Positions 11,801 through 26,100 of a DNA stretch of 64,000 nucleotides are shown piece after piece. A model generated the notes under the pieces. That model was given only the letters and a program-made list of their open reading frames with translations, did no database searches and was not told the origin of the DNA. The stretch lies in the NCBI GenBank assembly GCA_029582265.1, contig CM055817.1, positions 59,893,152 to 59,957,151 on the forward strand. Direction: 5' to 3'. The stretch is from Zoroaster sp. YZ-2022. Its lineage: Eukaryota; Echinodermata; Asteroidea; Forcipulatida; Zoroasteridae. Position numbers and translations under genes: made by a program. How positions within the stretch are numbered: position 1 is the first letter of the stretch; every line of letters begins with the position of its first letter.

Positions 11801-14800
11801 TTACATGATCCCAAACAAAAACATTTAAACACACGGATTAAAAAAAAAAAAGTGTTTTTTTTGCAAACTATTTTTTTTAAAAATTTGTTTAAATTTTTAA
11901 AAATTTAGAAATTTTTTTTGTTTATTAAAAAGTTTATGTTTAAAAAAAATTTTAAAAAAAAAAATTAAAAAATTTTTAAATTTATTTTCCCTTTTCAAAA
12001 GGGGCTAAACTGTGGCCTTTAAAAAAAAGGGGGATTTTTACAAAAATTTTGGCCCTTTATTCTAAAAAGTTAAACGTTTCTTACAAATGGCCATAAAAAC
12101 CCTTTTTCAAAAAATCAAATAAAAAGGGATTAAAAGGGGGGTGATATAAAAAAAATTTAATTTTTATTTTTAATTTAAAAAAAAAAAATTTTTTAAAAAA
12201 AATTTTTTTTTACCCTTTTAAAAACAAAAAAAATCACGCCTTTTTAGAATTTTTAAGTAAAATTTTTTTTAAAAAAATTTAATTATAAAACAAAAAAAGT
12301 TTTGGGCCCCTTTGTTTTCCAAAATGGGTTGCGCGTTTTTATTTTATTTTTTAAAGTTTAAATTTTTTTAATATCAAAGTTACAGAAAATAAAATTCCAT
12401 AAAGATTTTAAGAACCCCACAAAGGGCAAATTCTAATTTTTAAAAAAATTTAAAAAAACCCCCAACCCCCAAAATTTTTCTTTTAAAATAAAGGCAACCC
12501 CTTACCCGGCAATTTGTAAATTTTAAAACAAAAACCAACATTTTTCTTCCAGTTGTTTTTTTCATTGTTTTAATAAACCCAAACAAAACAAAAAAAACCA
12601 AAAAAACAAAATGTTGACATTTTTAAGCAAAAAAGGAATAAAAAAAACTGAAAGGGTTAAACGGGGGGAAAAAAAATTTATTCCTTTTTAACCCGGTTGA
12701 AAAAAAAATTTAAAGTTTTTGATTTAAAAAAACTTAGGGCAAAGAAATTTTTTTTTTCACAAAAAAAGGTGTTTTTTTAAAACTGTTTTAAAATTTTGAA
12801 AAAAGAGTTAAAAATTAAAAAAAACGAAATTAACAAATGATTTTACAAAAAGGTTATGGGGGCTGTTGGTAAAAGGGGCCTTTAAAAAGGGATTGTCCAA
12901 AATTTTATTTATTAATGAAAAATTTTAAAAAAATTTAAAAAAAGGTAAACTTTTTTTTTCCCTTCCAAAGTTGTCTCAAGAACAAGTGCCTCATTTTAAA
13001 ACCCATGCCCGTGTAAAAACAAAATTGAAAGAAAAATTAAAAGAACTTAAAAAAATTTTTAAAATGCTTAAAAAAAGACCAATTTTGGGATTCCAGCCCC
13101 TGGGAAACTCCCCCAAAGGAACCACCTTTTCATAAAACCCCCCCCCGAAAAATCCCCTTTAATTAAACAATTTTTTTTTAAAGTTTTGAAAAAAATTTAA
13201 AATTTGGGGTCAAACAGGTTTTAAACCCTCAAAAATTTTTTTCAAAAATAGAGGGGAAAATTTTAAATTTTTTTGGGGGCAAAATTTTGGTTAAATAACC
13301 TTTAAATTTTGTTTAAAATTAGTTAAAATAAAAGGGGAAAAAAATCCCCTGTTATTTTCATTCAATTTATATGGCCCGATTTTTTTAAAATTCATAAAAC
13401 GTACAGTGGTACAAATTTTTTAAAAAAGGACAAAAAATTTAAATTTTTGGGGCCAGGGGGTTGTTAAAAATTTTTAGGGTTTGGGGGCCCCCCTTTTTAT
13501 CAAATTAAAAAAACCCGTATTCTTAGTGTTGTAAGGTCTAGAAACCCTTGAAACTTTACCCCATTTTTTAAAAATTTTGGAAAATTAAAAGTTGGGGTTG
13601 GCCGTTAAAAAGGGGCTAAAAACTTTTTTTTTGGCTAAGTAGGGAACGATAAAAAACGTTAATAAGGTTGGGGGCCCCGGAAAATAAATAATGGGCCAAA
13701 GGATAAAATTTGAAACCCCCCATTTTAAACGGGTACGAACGTTACCCTAACCCCCGAAAAATTTTTTTTGGGCCAAAAACTGGCCAATTGAGGGGGCCCT
13801 TTTTGGGAAATTTTAAACTTTAAACGGGTTTTCTAGAAACTTTTTCAAAACCATCAAAATTATTTTTTTTTTAATTTATTTATTAAGGATATCCAAAAAA
13901 TAGTTTTATTTTAAATTAACCTTTATCTTGAGGGGTTCCCCCATTTTTTTATTTGTAATTTGGTCCTTTTAAGTTTTACTTAATATCCGAATAAAAATTT
14001 TTTTTTAAAAAGCAGGCGGGATTTGTAAAGTTTGCCCAAAAATTTTTTTTGGGGGAAAAATGATTTTTAACGATAAAAAATTTTTTTTTGGTTTTTTTCA
14101 AACTCAAATGGGGTTTTTTAGGGAAACGTTTTTTCTTTTTTTTCGAAAAAAATAAAATTTTTAAATCATATTTACCCAAAATTACCCTTGAGAAGGGCAA
14201 ATTTAAAATTTTCAAATTTTTTCAAATTTTAAAAAAATTTTCCCAAATTTTTTTTTTAAAATTTTAAATAATGAAAGTTTCCCGGGCACAAAAAAGGGGA
14301 GCGTTTAAATTTTCAACAGCTGGGAAACTTTTCTTTCTTTTTTTCCATAGAAACGGTTCTGCAGTTAACTTTTTGGATCCCTTTTTCTTTTCCGGCCCAA
14401 AAATGGGTTTTTTTTAAAAAATAATGGTAATGGGTTTTCCCCTTTTGGGTGGATTAAAAACCCCAAAGGTTTTTATGGGGGGTAATTCTAGATTCATGGA
14501 ACGGCGTGTTTAGCGGGTTTTTTTCGGTTTTTGAATTTTTCGTATTGTTTTTTTTTGGGATCGGTTCCCAAAAGTGCAAGGGTTCCAAAGGCGGGGACGG
14601 AAAAAGGGTTTTATCAAAATATAGAAAAGTTTTAACCGGGAAAGGGTGGGGTGGGCCTTACTAAAGGTCATTTTCAAATGGACATTATATTTATTTATTG
14701 ATTTAATAAAAGGCCCCAAAATTTATAAAATTTTTTTCCCCAAACAAAACAGATTTTAAAACCTTTTTTGGAAAAAAAAAATTTACAGAGCCCCAATAAC

Positions 14801-16010
14801 CTTTTTTTTGAAAAAATAAAACCTTCCTTCCCAGAAAAATTTTTTTTATTAATACAATTTCAATTTTATTTTTAAATTTTAGCCCCTTTTTTTAAATAAT
14901 TAATAAATTTTTTTTGGGGGTTTGGGTTTTTCCAATTTTAAATTTTTTTTATAATTTAAAAAATTTTCCCCCCCTTTTTTAAAAAAAAAAAGGTTTTTTT
15001 TAAGTAAAGTTTTATTTTTTAAAAAAAAATTAAAATTAATTTACATAATTTTTCAAAAAAACCAAAAATTAAAAGCAAAAAGGAAAATTTATTTTTTTTT
15101 TTTGGTGTTTTTTTCCAATCCCCAATTATTTTTTGAAAAAAAATGGGGGAAAATTTTCCCCCAAATACCCAAAAAAATTTTTTTTTAAAAAAGTTTTTTC
15201 TTTTCCAGCCGAATTAAAAATTTAAATTTTAAATTTTTTTCTATAAAAATCAATTTTTTAGGGGGTTAAGCACCCCCGGGGGCCCAAAAAAAAAGGGGTT
15301 TTTAAAAGCCCCAATTGAAACAAAATCTTTTTCCTGAAAATTTGGGGAAATAATTAAGCAAAAGGGGCCCCCCCAGCCACCCCTTTTTTTAAAGCCCCGG
15401 GGGGGGGGTTCCCCCGGCCTAAGGCCGTTTGGAAAATTACAATTACAATTGGAAGGGAAAATTAATTTTTTTAATTTTTACAAAATTGATGGGTAGGGTT
15501 TAAAAAAATTTTTTGGGGATAAATATTTCCCGTTTTCGGAAAAATTTTTTTTTTAGGTTTCTTAAAAAAATTATAAAACCAAATTTTTTTTCCCTAAAAC
15601 CTTAACGAGGGAAAATTGAAAAATTTCACAGCCCTTTTTTTAATTATTTTAACCAAAATTTCATGTTCAAAATTGGAACATTCCCAAAAATTTTTTATAA
15701 AAAAAGGTTTTATCCCCATGGCGGCACGTTGCAAAATCGGGGGCCAAAAAAATGGGGAAAAATCATTTATTCAGAAAGGTTTTCCCTTTTGTAAAAATTT
15801 ACAAAGTTGATTTTTCCTAGAATTTTTAAAAAAATTTTTCAAAAAGCCCCGATTTCCTTTTTTAAAATTTTTTAAAAATTTTTAATATTTGAAAATTTTC
15901 AAATTTAATTGGGGGGAAAAACGACCCGAAGTTTTTGGGGTTTTTTAAACCCCTTAAAATCCTTTTTTTAAAATTTATCCATTCAGTCCTTAAAGTTGCC
16001 CTTTTTCAAG
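8800..16010. other. Homopolymer-rich low-quality block, no credible gene
   Basis: Almost every position is part of a run of A/T or of G/C (AAAAATTTTT, CCCC, GGGG), and ordinary complex sequence is nearly absent. The texture begins abruptly in the 8.5 kb MITE copy and ends abruptly near 16.0 kb. Open frames here are lysine/phenylalanine-rich and have no family character, so I annotate none of them. Uncorrected long-read consensus is the simplest explanation; a strange satellite is less likely. Confidence 0.7.
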
Positions 16011-19000
16011 TTGGTTGAGAACGATATACAAAATGTACACAAAATGTTGAAATGCACAGAAAACCACGCCCTTCACCCACGTGATCACCAACCTGAACAC
16101 ACCCAATTTGTATTGCATTATGGGGCATCTAAGACAGACCAAACATAATGTAAAAGTCATACAACAATGATATCAACCAGTTTGAACTGGAATGAACGAG
16201 ACTCTGAATAAGAATAGTGGTCTAGTACCAAGACACCTTAATAATCAACCTAATACTCTTTTACAGACATAATTGAAACCCTATTCTCCCAATGAGGATA
16301 CAATTCAGGAAACCATTAAGTACGTATCCTCATCATGACATGTGTTAATACTGGTTCTTCTAAGACTAAGTTAAAGGACGTGCAGCATTACAGGGGATGG
16401 GATTGCTCAAAATATTCGAAATCAGTTTCGTCCAAGTTTTAAATGATGAAACTAGGCCAAATAAGTCTCATATTTCTGGTCTCGGCACGCGTCGCCTCAG
16501 ATCCGCTCATCAACATTTTAAATTTTCCTTTATTCCCCTACGAAACGATTTCCAATTGCAGCCAAAATTGCTAGATCGATTAGAATTCTGCCGTCTGTGT
16601 TTTAAACAACTTTTTCACATAAGGGTATGAATGTTTGCCTCTCTTAGCCACCATACTTTGTATATGGGAAATTTGGTTCCCGCGTTTATATGTATCATGT
16701 ATTTCCCTGTTGGCCAGAAGCCAGAGACTATTTTTGGCCTTATACTCAGTAAACTATGTGCTTGGTTTGCATGTGGAAAATCAAATTGTAAAGACTGTGC
16801 TGCAAGCCCCGTTTTTGAGTCAAATAGTCAAATTCGAGTCAAAAAATGACAGTCATGACGTCGGTCAGCGTAATTTTCTGCCAGGACGAACGTGGGCATT
16901 TTTGGAAAAAATTTCTTAAAAAAACTTTTGTTATAAGACAAAAACATTTTTTTTAAGCGAATTTCATAGAAATTGCTCATGTTCGTCTTGGAAAAATTAC
17001 GCCGTCAGCCAGCTGGCCAGCCGGCCAGTCAGCCGGTGAGGCTGCGCTGCCGGCAGGAAAGGTACTGAGCTGGATGACTGAAATGTACTGACAGTGCGCG
17101 GGAACTGGTTTAATGTTTCGTTCATTGTTTTTGACAAATGGATGGAATTATTTTTGATTGTTTTTATTATTTTGTGTGTGTGTAAAGTTCACATTATTAT
17201 ATTTAGGGTGAAATTAGCAGCAGGTTTTTAAAATTGTTTTTTCGGTAAAACCGAAAACCGTGTTTTTTTTCACTTGAAAGCCTACAACGACTGGCGGAAA
17301 TTGATCTCGCCCAACTCTGGCAAAATTGTCCCAACAGACTCTTCGTAAATAGGCCCTAGTTTATATAGGCTACATATTTCATGCTCCAAATAATTATCTG
17401 GCAATAGTGAGATGTTGTCAAGCCCTCGGCAATGGAAGCAGGGGTGCGGGGAGCTGGAGGGGAAAGGTGGCACTTTTTCCCCACTTTATAAAAGTTCCTG
17501 ATTTGCTTAAATTTCCTTAAATTTCAAAACTTTTCAAACACTATTTCAAAATTGTTTGAAATTTCTCAAAATTTGAGGTGGGTCTGGGGGACGGTTAGGA
17601 CAGGCCAACGTTTAGGGCGGTCATTGAAATTTAGTATCATCCTTCAAAATTTACACTTTAATTCTCTCAGCAAGAGGAAAATTTACAAACATTGGCAGGA
17701 GCTCAAATCCTTAGGGATAGGTTTTTATATCATGCCCTAATGATTCTAGAGTGGATTATCATCCAATCAATTTAAATGTAGTTAGTTCTGCATACATTTT
17801 TAACCGTTCGTAATAATGTGGACTCATACTGTGCTCTCACCTGATTCCATTCCCCAATATTCACGATAGCTTTGAAACAAATCAGAAATAAAATTGAACT
17901 ATTCAATAAAACTAGTTTGTTTAAGTGTAAACAAATGGGAATAATAAACACCGTGAGCTAGGCCTTTGTGATGAATTTAACAAACATAAATTTAGCCATA
18001 TTATTTCTGCATAGATTTTCAACAGTTCATAATAATGTGGACTCATACTGTGCTCTCACCTGATTCCATTCCCCAATATTCACGCTAGAATTTAGCCAAA
18101 TGTTTTTCCTGCTCATGTAACTCTGTCAATTCAATATTCATTTTGGAGACATTCTGGTCCTTCTTAAAAAACAGCTAATTTTGTGATTAAGATCAAGAGA
18201 CCATTTTCCAAAATTAACTCAATAAAAATTACACTGTATAAGTTTACATTGCTCACAAATTCTCACACAGAGCTTTCTGAGTGCAAAAGCGGGCCTCAGA
18301 TCCCACACCATGAGTTCGCTTCAATCGCTGGTTCGCTGGTTTGGATTTGCACCTACCCCACTTTGAAAATCAATTTGGCCCTTTGCCAATCTTCTCAGCT
18401 TCATTAAGCCTTACACAATATACATCAATCTAAATCCGTCTATATGGTGTACAGTTTCCTTATTATAACCATAATGGTTGTCACATCACCGGCAGTATAG
18501 ATAATTAATTGTCAACTCTAGTAATGAGTTTTCTGGAGCGCTAGTCTGCCTTGATGTCTGTTAGCCAGCAATAAAACAATCCATTCAACTGTTGATATAA
18601 ATTATGCGATACAATCAAAATGCTATAAGCGAGCCGATTACCAGGGCAATCATAGCGTTAATTGATAAACAGAAGACTTTGAATTGGCTGAGTGTGACAA
18701 AATGTGCACAAAATGCCAAGGCATTCTTCCAAGTGATAACCAACTGAACACGACCAATTTGTATTGCATTATAAGGGTATCTACAATAGCCCAAAGACAA
18801 TGCAAAAGATATAGAAATTGGTATCAACCAGTTTGAACTTGAATGAACTATAGACAGTGAATAGGAATAATGGTCTAGTACCAAGACACCTTTATAATCA
18901 GTCTGATACTCATAATGCATTCACAGTACATAACATCATGTGATACATACCGGTACGTGTAGTCGTGTACAGTATGTGACCAGCCTGAATAACATATATT

Positions 19001-19720
19001 TTCTTTGGTATATTATAACACTAAGTGCTTTCACTGACACTCGGAAAGTACTTAGCCTGTAATTCTTCATGCATTACGTCGGTTTAAGGGCAAAATCATA
19101 TCGAACTATGAGAATACTTTATAATACTCCATATATGTTTAAATAATATGCATTAGATTGCATCACAGAGCTTTCTGAGTCATTGGGCGGGCCCCGGACC
19201 CCACGCCATGTTTACAAGCTCTGCTTCTTAATAGGTCCCTCTGCAGTATCACCCATGTCTTGTGCTTATTTTTTCTTCCTATTACATTGTGTTTATATAC
19301 GTGTAATATTTGTAATTAATTATGTTATTGATAAGTTCTGATACTGTGGAAATAAATGAGCCTGATGGGGGGCCTAGGAAGGGGCTAATATGAAGGAGGC
19401 TAATTGGGTAAAGAGGGGGAGGGGCTAAAGGGAACAAACGCAGGGAGGCAGGTACATCAGCCCTAACTTACCTGGATCCAAAATTGGATTGAGCATTTTG
19501 GTCGATTCAATCACGGAGTCCCAAGGGTCGATTCCTCCACCGATTACCAAGTGTCCATTCCATCACCGAATATCAAGGGTCGATTCCTGTGTCACAGTCC
19601 AAAGCAAGGGTCGACAAGGGTCGATGTACAATGTACATCGAAACTCAATCTGACTTGGGTCCGAGACACTAAAATGGACTCGAGCTAGGCACGGATATAT
19701 TTACAAAGTATTTTTCCATG
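16010..19720. other. Non-coding DNA with short duplicated segments
   Basis: Sequence complexity returns to normal. No exon of a known family is evident. Two 80-base direct repeats (GTGGACTCATACTGTGC then TCTCACCTGATTCCATTCC) lie at 17745-17830 and 17990-18090. CACAGAGCTTTCTGAGT occurs at 18263 and 19163. A GGGTCGATTC motif is repeated at 19500-19640, just upstream of the first CUB exon. No promoter of the CUB gene could be identified. Confidence 0.5.
16050..18930 (-). repeat. Two related segments, one with a 101-codon hydrophobic frame
   Basis: Segment 18615-18920 and a more decayed version at 16050-16260 share CAATTTGTATTGCATTAT, CAACCAGTTTGAACT and GGTCTAGTACCAAGACACC in the same order. 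The 18.6 kb copy has a minus-strand frame of 101 codons with two or three hydrophobic stretches (for example NWLIPISISFALSLGY and AMIALVIGSLIAF). The 16 kb copy has stops. It may be the remnant of a multi-pass membrane protein exon carried in a repeat. I do not recognise the family. Confidence 0.35.
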
Positions 19721-19723
19721 CAG

Positions 19724-20119
19724 GAATACAAGAAACATGCTACAATGTGACACTAACTGGCTCCAACTCATCTGCTGTTATTTCAACGACGACTTTTGAA
19801 CCGCTCGAAATGCCAGAAAGCTGGCTCGATCACTACTGCTGGAATGTCATAGCGTCCTATGGGATGTTGATCAGAGCACTGTGTCAGTACAACGTCATTG
19901 AGCCATCTGACTATTATTGGTTAGAGATAAGGCTGTACACAAACCACTTCACAAGAGATTTAGGTTCTTATTTCTCAACTCCGCTTCCAGCTGATATCCT
20001 TTCTCCTAATGACTCACTACAAATCATCTACTACTTCTTCTGGTTTAATTACTACTACGATGATGTTCAAGGTCTTTCAATGACATGTAATTTGACTGTA
20101 GTTCCCGATGGCGGCTTGG
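19724..20119 (+). CDS. CUB-like exon 1
   Basis: The exon follows a TTTTTCCATGCAG acceptor and ends at G|GTACGT. The frame begins with [14 protein letters not shown] and contains aromatic-rich strands such as [15 protein letters not shown] near the end. Spacing of cysteines (TCYN, HYCWN, ALCQYN, TCNLT) and length are compatible with a divergent CUB domain. Several N-glycosylation sequons (NVT, NSS, NLT) support an extracellular location. It ends in phase 1 and joins the next exon as G-DICG. Confidence 0.65.
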
Positions 20120-23100
20120 GTACGTATTAATATTAAAAATGAAGTGTACAACAATGGTAAAAATGTATGTCAATATATCAATACTTAAATATAAAGAATC
20201 AAGAAAGATGTACAGAAACCAACTTGTGGATATTTAGCTCAAACATATAATTTTGTCATTAACTAAAACTTTGTAATGGATCACAGCCGTGATCCATTAC
20301 AAATTTGTAACTTCTCAAAAATAACAGCATGTCGGACAGAAAAATTTAGTAGGATGTTTGGTACCGTCACTAACTTCACATCAATGTTTAGATTATTATT
20401 GAGTAATTGTGTTATCGGGTACACTCCCTTGAAATGTATTAAATTTCCGTGCTGTCTGTAAGCTTATAATGTATTTTATGCGAGATTTAACCAAGAAGTT
20501 TTTTATGCAAGAAGTTTTTCTGACCGTTCGTTGTTTGCGGCATTTTATAATACATTGTGTTGTTTTACAGGAGACATTTGTGGTCAAACCAACATCAACA
20601 TAACCCAACCAGTTTCCTTCACTCTCGACATACCTTCAGATCGGGCCTTTGAATGCCGTTGGTTTGTTACAAGCCCCTTGGACACATTCATCTACGTAGA
20701 TGTTGGTCATGTCAGTATTTCAAATCTTCAGAAGTTATCATTTGGGCGGATGATTGATGGTAACGGTAACGAGACAACTCTTATAGATGAATTCACGTTG
20801 GACACGACACCACTGAACGGAACATCCTTCTACTTCAGCGGGAACAACATTACAATGTCATTATTATCCCTCGTGTATATCAGAAATGCGCCCTCATTGA
20901 GAATGATCTTGCGATCTCAGGATGATGAAGGTAACAACTGAATCGTAATGTTATCCAGACCATAACGTTACACCAACAACTGTCACCGAATCATAATGGA
21001 AAACTTAAAGTGGTTCATCATGTAATCCGGACCATTTTATGTTAAATAATAATGGATATTAAATGTTTCCCATATATTCAAATTGTGATATGATTCGTAA
21101 TTAAAATAATTCATAATTAATATAATTCACGTTTATATAATATTTCAGGTCAGTTTCTCCCAATAAATCTACTTTGTGTACAACCACGTAAAAAGGCTTG
21201 TCCCAAGTTGTGTGATCCCCGCTACTGCCGTTACCCAGGTTGTTTGCATCTGACCGGGGCTTGATCCCTGGCTACTCGGCAGATATGATATGTTTAGCTC
21301 AGTTGGTAGAGCACTCGCACGGTATTCGAGAGGTCGCGGGTTCGAGTCCAGCATCAGCCAGTTTTCTTTGCTCTAAAATCACACCCAGATCATAAAGTTG
21401 CAACTGAGTAAAACTGTAATCAAATAAATCACAAGGAAAACTTCTTAGGTACATAAATAAAGCCTTTTAGGTGAAATAAGAAAAATTTACTTGAGCAGGA
21501 TTTGTACTAGTTACCTGCAGATTACCGGCGCTCTACCAATTGAGCTATTTCATCTAATCCTAGCCCTATTGATCATTATCAAAATCTGAGTAAACGAATA
21601 ATTACAAAGATTGCCTTGACATACTGTAAACCTTTGTTTTTTAGGTGTGTGTAATGTTGAGCAGATACTCTGTAAGCCGGATAGAAAGTGTCTACCAATA
21701 AGAGCTGCTTGCAATTACGCCGTGGATTGCTCAGATTATACGGATGAAAAAAGCTGTGGTGAGTGGCAACATTTATTTTTACTTGGTGTGTTCTTAATAA
21801 TTTTAGTTTTACCCATAAACACCTGTATTATCTAGAGTCACTAGGTTTTTGGGTATCCACTAGACGTTTTGGAGAACTCCACCACTCAATCACATTTGTC
21901 TTATTTCTTTATACATATTTACACAATTTTTTGTATATTGTATTGAGTGATTGGAAAATAATATAAACTAAACTAAACTGAACAATTAATGATAGACATA
22001 TCTTTTACATGAAAACAATTATTTTTGCATTTCTTCAATCCTTCTATCTTTCCTAACTATCTTCCTGTGACTTCTCTTCTGTATCCGTCTTCATTTTTCT
22101 TTTTGGTTAGTGGCAACATTTTTCAAGCACCATAATTACCAGTAATGATTCGAGAACACTTTATTAAACATTTATTTAACCACATTATTACATGATAAAT
22201 ATATCACCTTTTCAATAGTAGTGTTACATCAACGTTCTTTGAATAATGAAGCTGTGTTACTTCCTCTGATTTGTTGCCCAGACATATGCGGTACTTCAAA
22301 TAATCATCTGCGATTTGGAGAAGCGCTTACAATTCTGGGGGAATCTACCCGACAACCAGACGGAAATCGCGTATCTCACTTTGCCGTGTATTCAGGAACA
22401 TCAGCATCGTTTCCGAGTACTAATGTCTCTTTAATCGACTATCGATATTCTGGGCAATTCGTGTGTGTTTGGACATTCACTGAACCGCCAGGAAGTCGAA
22501 TCCAAATGGAGATTCTTGAGTTTTCCACTTATAATTATATTTTGAAAGTTGGAAATGGTTTCGATCCTACTGACGGAGAGCCGATTGCAGTATTGGATGA
22601 GGATTTGCTGTACGCGAAGGAGGTGTTGTCTGTTGATTCGGGAGTCTGGATAGTGCTGGAATCGAAGTCGTCGTACAGATCATTTTATAACCTAAGAATT
22701 ATATTGATGGTAGAAAACATAACCGGTAGGTTTTATTCGTGTTTTATATTATTGATTTTTTAAGCACATAACTGCTTTACAGCTAAATTACAATAATTGT
22801 ATAGTTAAATGGCATATGAAATTATAACGTTTTAACTTAAACCTTAAACAAAATTAGTAAAAGAAAAAAAGAAAAAAACAAGTTGTTTAAGTAAGACTAA
22901 TTGCGGTGACACCATGTGAAATGCTCAATTGAGAAGTAATTAGTTCTGAAAAGAACTGGAGGTACAACTCAACGTTTCGATCAGTATGCTCTGATCGTCC
23001 TCAGGAGAAGTTGTTTATATTGCCGAGTTCTTTTTAAGGTTGGCTGAACTCGAAATCCTTGGTGTTCAAAGAAAACCTAAACTAAATCTCTCACCTGGAA

Positions 23101-26100
23101 GAATGTTAAAATAAGAGCTATATCATAAGAGCTTGCAATTAGGGCTGTATTGAAATGATTTGCAATGTATTTCTAAATGGCTTTAATTTGAATTTTTGAT
23201 ATTCTTGATCATAATTTAAGAGTGTGATGACGATCAGTTTGTATGCCCATCTGGTCTTCAATGCCTTAATACATCGTCTATCTGTGACGACCGACTGGAC
23301 TGTGATGCTTACGAGGATGAATTAGGGTGTGGTAAGGAAAACTACAGGATTAATTAGTTTTCTCTAAAATCTTCCAATTTATTCCTTGGAGGAGGGCAAT
23401 ATTTGTAATAGCCATTAGCCAGTCATCTAAATATTTTATTAGGTGTTCGGGTATGTGCCCGAAACACCTATTGTTTTTGTTCGTTTTTTTGTTAGGTGTT
23501 CGGGTATGTGCCCGAAACACCTATTGTTTTTGTTCGGTTTTTTTTTTGGTGTTCGGGTATGTGCCCGAAACACCTATTGTTATTGTTCGTTTTTTTAGGT
23601 GTTCGGGTATGTGCCCGAAACACCTGTTGTTTTTGTTCGGTTTTTTAGGTGTTCGGGTATGTGCCCGAAACACCTGTTGTTTTTGTTCGTTTTTTTTTAG
23701 GTGTTCGGGTATGTGCCCGAAACACCTATTGTTTTTTTTCGTTTTTTTAGGTGTTCGGGTATGTGCCCGAAACACCTGTTGTTTTTGTTCGGTTTTTTAG
23801 GTGTTCGGGTATGTACCCGAAACACCTATTGTTTTTGTTCGTTTTTTTCTTCTTCTCCTTCTTCTTCTCCCCATCGATTGTCTACAAAAAAACACATACT
23901 TGCAAACTTCACATGAACTTGAAACTTGGCATATACTTAGAACTGAACACGTAGATGAAACATGAGTTGTGACGTCTTGATGAGGTCATCAGATATCGAA
24001 TTACGATAAATCAAAGTTTAATATTTCAAAACATCATATCTCAACACAACCACAAGAGGTAAATTCACAATTTTTGCACCATTGTACAGATCGTTAATTG
24101 TCAAAAATATTTAAATAAAGGTGACCCCAATTTGACCTTTACGTCCTGTCCAAACTGGAAGTCAAAGTTTAATATTTAAAAAAAAATCATATTTCAGCAA
24201 CCACAAGAGGTAAATTGACATTTTTAGCACCATTGTACAGATCGTTAATTGTCAAAAATATTTATAAAAAGGTGACCCCAATTTGACCTTTACTTCCTGT
24301 CCAAACCGGAAGTCAAAGTTTATCGTACATGCTTCCGTATTTAAAGTCTGTAACGTTGCATGAATCGAGTAGATTGTTACAATGGAGCTACATGTATATA
24401 TCGACGCTGTTTGCGTGTGGTGCCCAGACGTCATTTTTTGGCTTGTTGAATCGTCACACATCTTCTTTCTACGAAATTGTGTCTTTTTGAGGGAGTTTTG
24501 ACACAATAGGTCTTGGATTTCGTGTAAAAATGGATCGCCAACACAGTCATAAAGGGTAGGTATCTTGAATTTAATTTTTAAGAGGATTTCCTGTATTTAT
24601 CTTCGTGTTTTTATACAAGAAAAGCCATTTTTTTAAGCGTCGGTTGGCTGGGAGTAACGTTAATGTACAGAGTTAGTTGTTGCATTGTTCCTGTTTAACT
24701 AACGTTAGTTACGTGAACATACTTTGGACAGTAAAAAACTCGCCACTTTTTCAAACAAAATATGAACAGATGTCACCAAAATGTATTTAGAATATAAATA
24801 AGGATAGGAAAATTCAGTTGTTAGGGTTATGGCAATTTTTCAGTAGAAATTGTATGCCATATTTTGTAATTTTTGTTTTCTCCAAAAATCTTCAGTTTGT
24901 GCACAAATTAACGTTAAGTAGTGATTGTTTACTGCACTTTTCCTTAATTTTTTACCCTTCTCAGACACAAATCAACTTGCATAGACAAATATTTCACAGG
25001 AAAAATGCACAATATTCATGACACAATACATGTACTTGTAGGTCCTGCTCCCTGGAGAGGCCTCTCAGACATCTCTCACATGAAACTATATGAGTATATG
25101 AGACTCGGCAATTTCCTTAAATACCTTTCTCTTTTGATGTGAGTTTCATGCGAGAACATTTCTTTAATTTATTGCTACTCCAAAATTATACACTATTTTC
25201 CCCATTCACATAAATTAGAACTTCTCTGAAATTTCAAATACTTTATTCTTGGTCCATGTACTTATAAAACCTCTGAAATTTCAAATACTTTATTCTTGGT
25301 CCATGTACTTATACAACTTTCCTATTATTTTTTACAGCATGTTGACTCCGATGTATCATGGCTCAGACTGAATTCCAGCCTACAGCACCCCGACACAGCG
25401 TTGACACCACATCCAAATGCAGTATCGTAACTGTTCAAGTCATCAACAATCTTCAGTTTGTAGGCTACACGATGGTATGGTCTAACGTCTTACGTGAACA
25501 GATCGTTTGAGAATCGGTGTACAATTAATGGAAGGGGTCTTCATTACTTGGTCTCGTTTGAAGGTATGTAAACTTTCACATTTTTTATAGATGTATGTTC
25601 GTTTTAGTATAATTTTATAGATATTGACTATATAAAACCATGGTTAACGTTATCAACCTTAGTGTGGCAATGGTATCACATGTGCCGCGCCTGGAGTGAA
25701 ACAGGTCAACTCGTATGCGTGCCAACTCGTACTTTTACCAACTCATACTCATTTTGGTCAACTCGACCCGTAAAAATATTTATTACTGAATATTTACTGG
25801 CATGCGTACGGGTTGACATTCGGTGGAGTACGAGTTGGTAGAAGTACAAGTTAATTTAGCTACACTATAGTGTCTGTAGTTCCTCATAATACTAGTAGTA
25901 CTTATGTCTTGTGTGGTGGTGGCTGCATTGCAGTTTACTTTATACTGGCACTTAATTTTCTCACTAAAGTAGACCAGAAACAAATATCAGCACCTTTATT
26001 GAGATAATGAAACAGTAACATCATGGAGGAAGGAAAACGTCACATGTAGTTCTATTCCATTGTAAAACCTAACTTAATGGCATTGTTCTGAAGGGATCAT

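Noticed and set aside
9163..15810. Many 60-100 codon frames such as lysine- and phenylalanine-rich ones.
   Set aside because: They follow from A/T runs in a zone that looks like poor consensus, and none has conserved motifs or splice context.
23440..23850. CRISPR-like regular repeat array.
   Set aside because: The spacers are near-identical T-rich tracts rather than unique, the context is an animal intron, and there are no cas genes.
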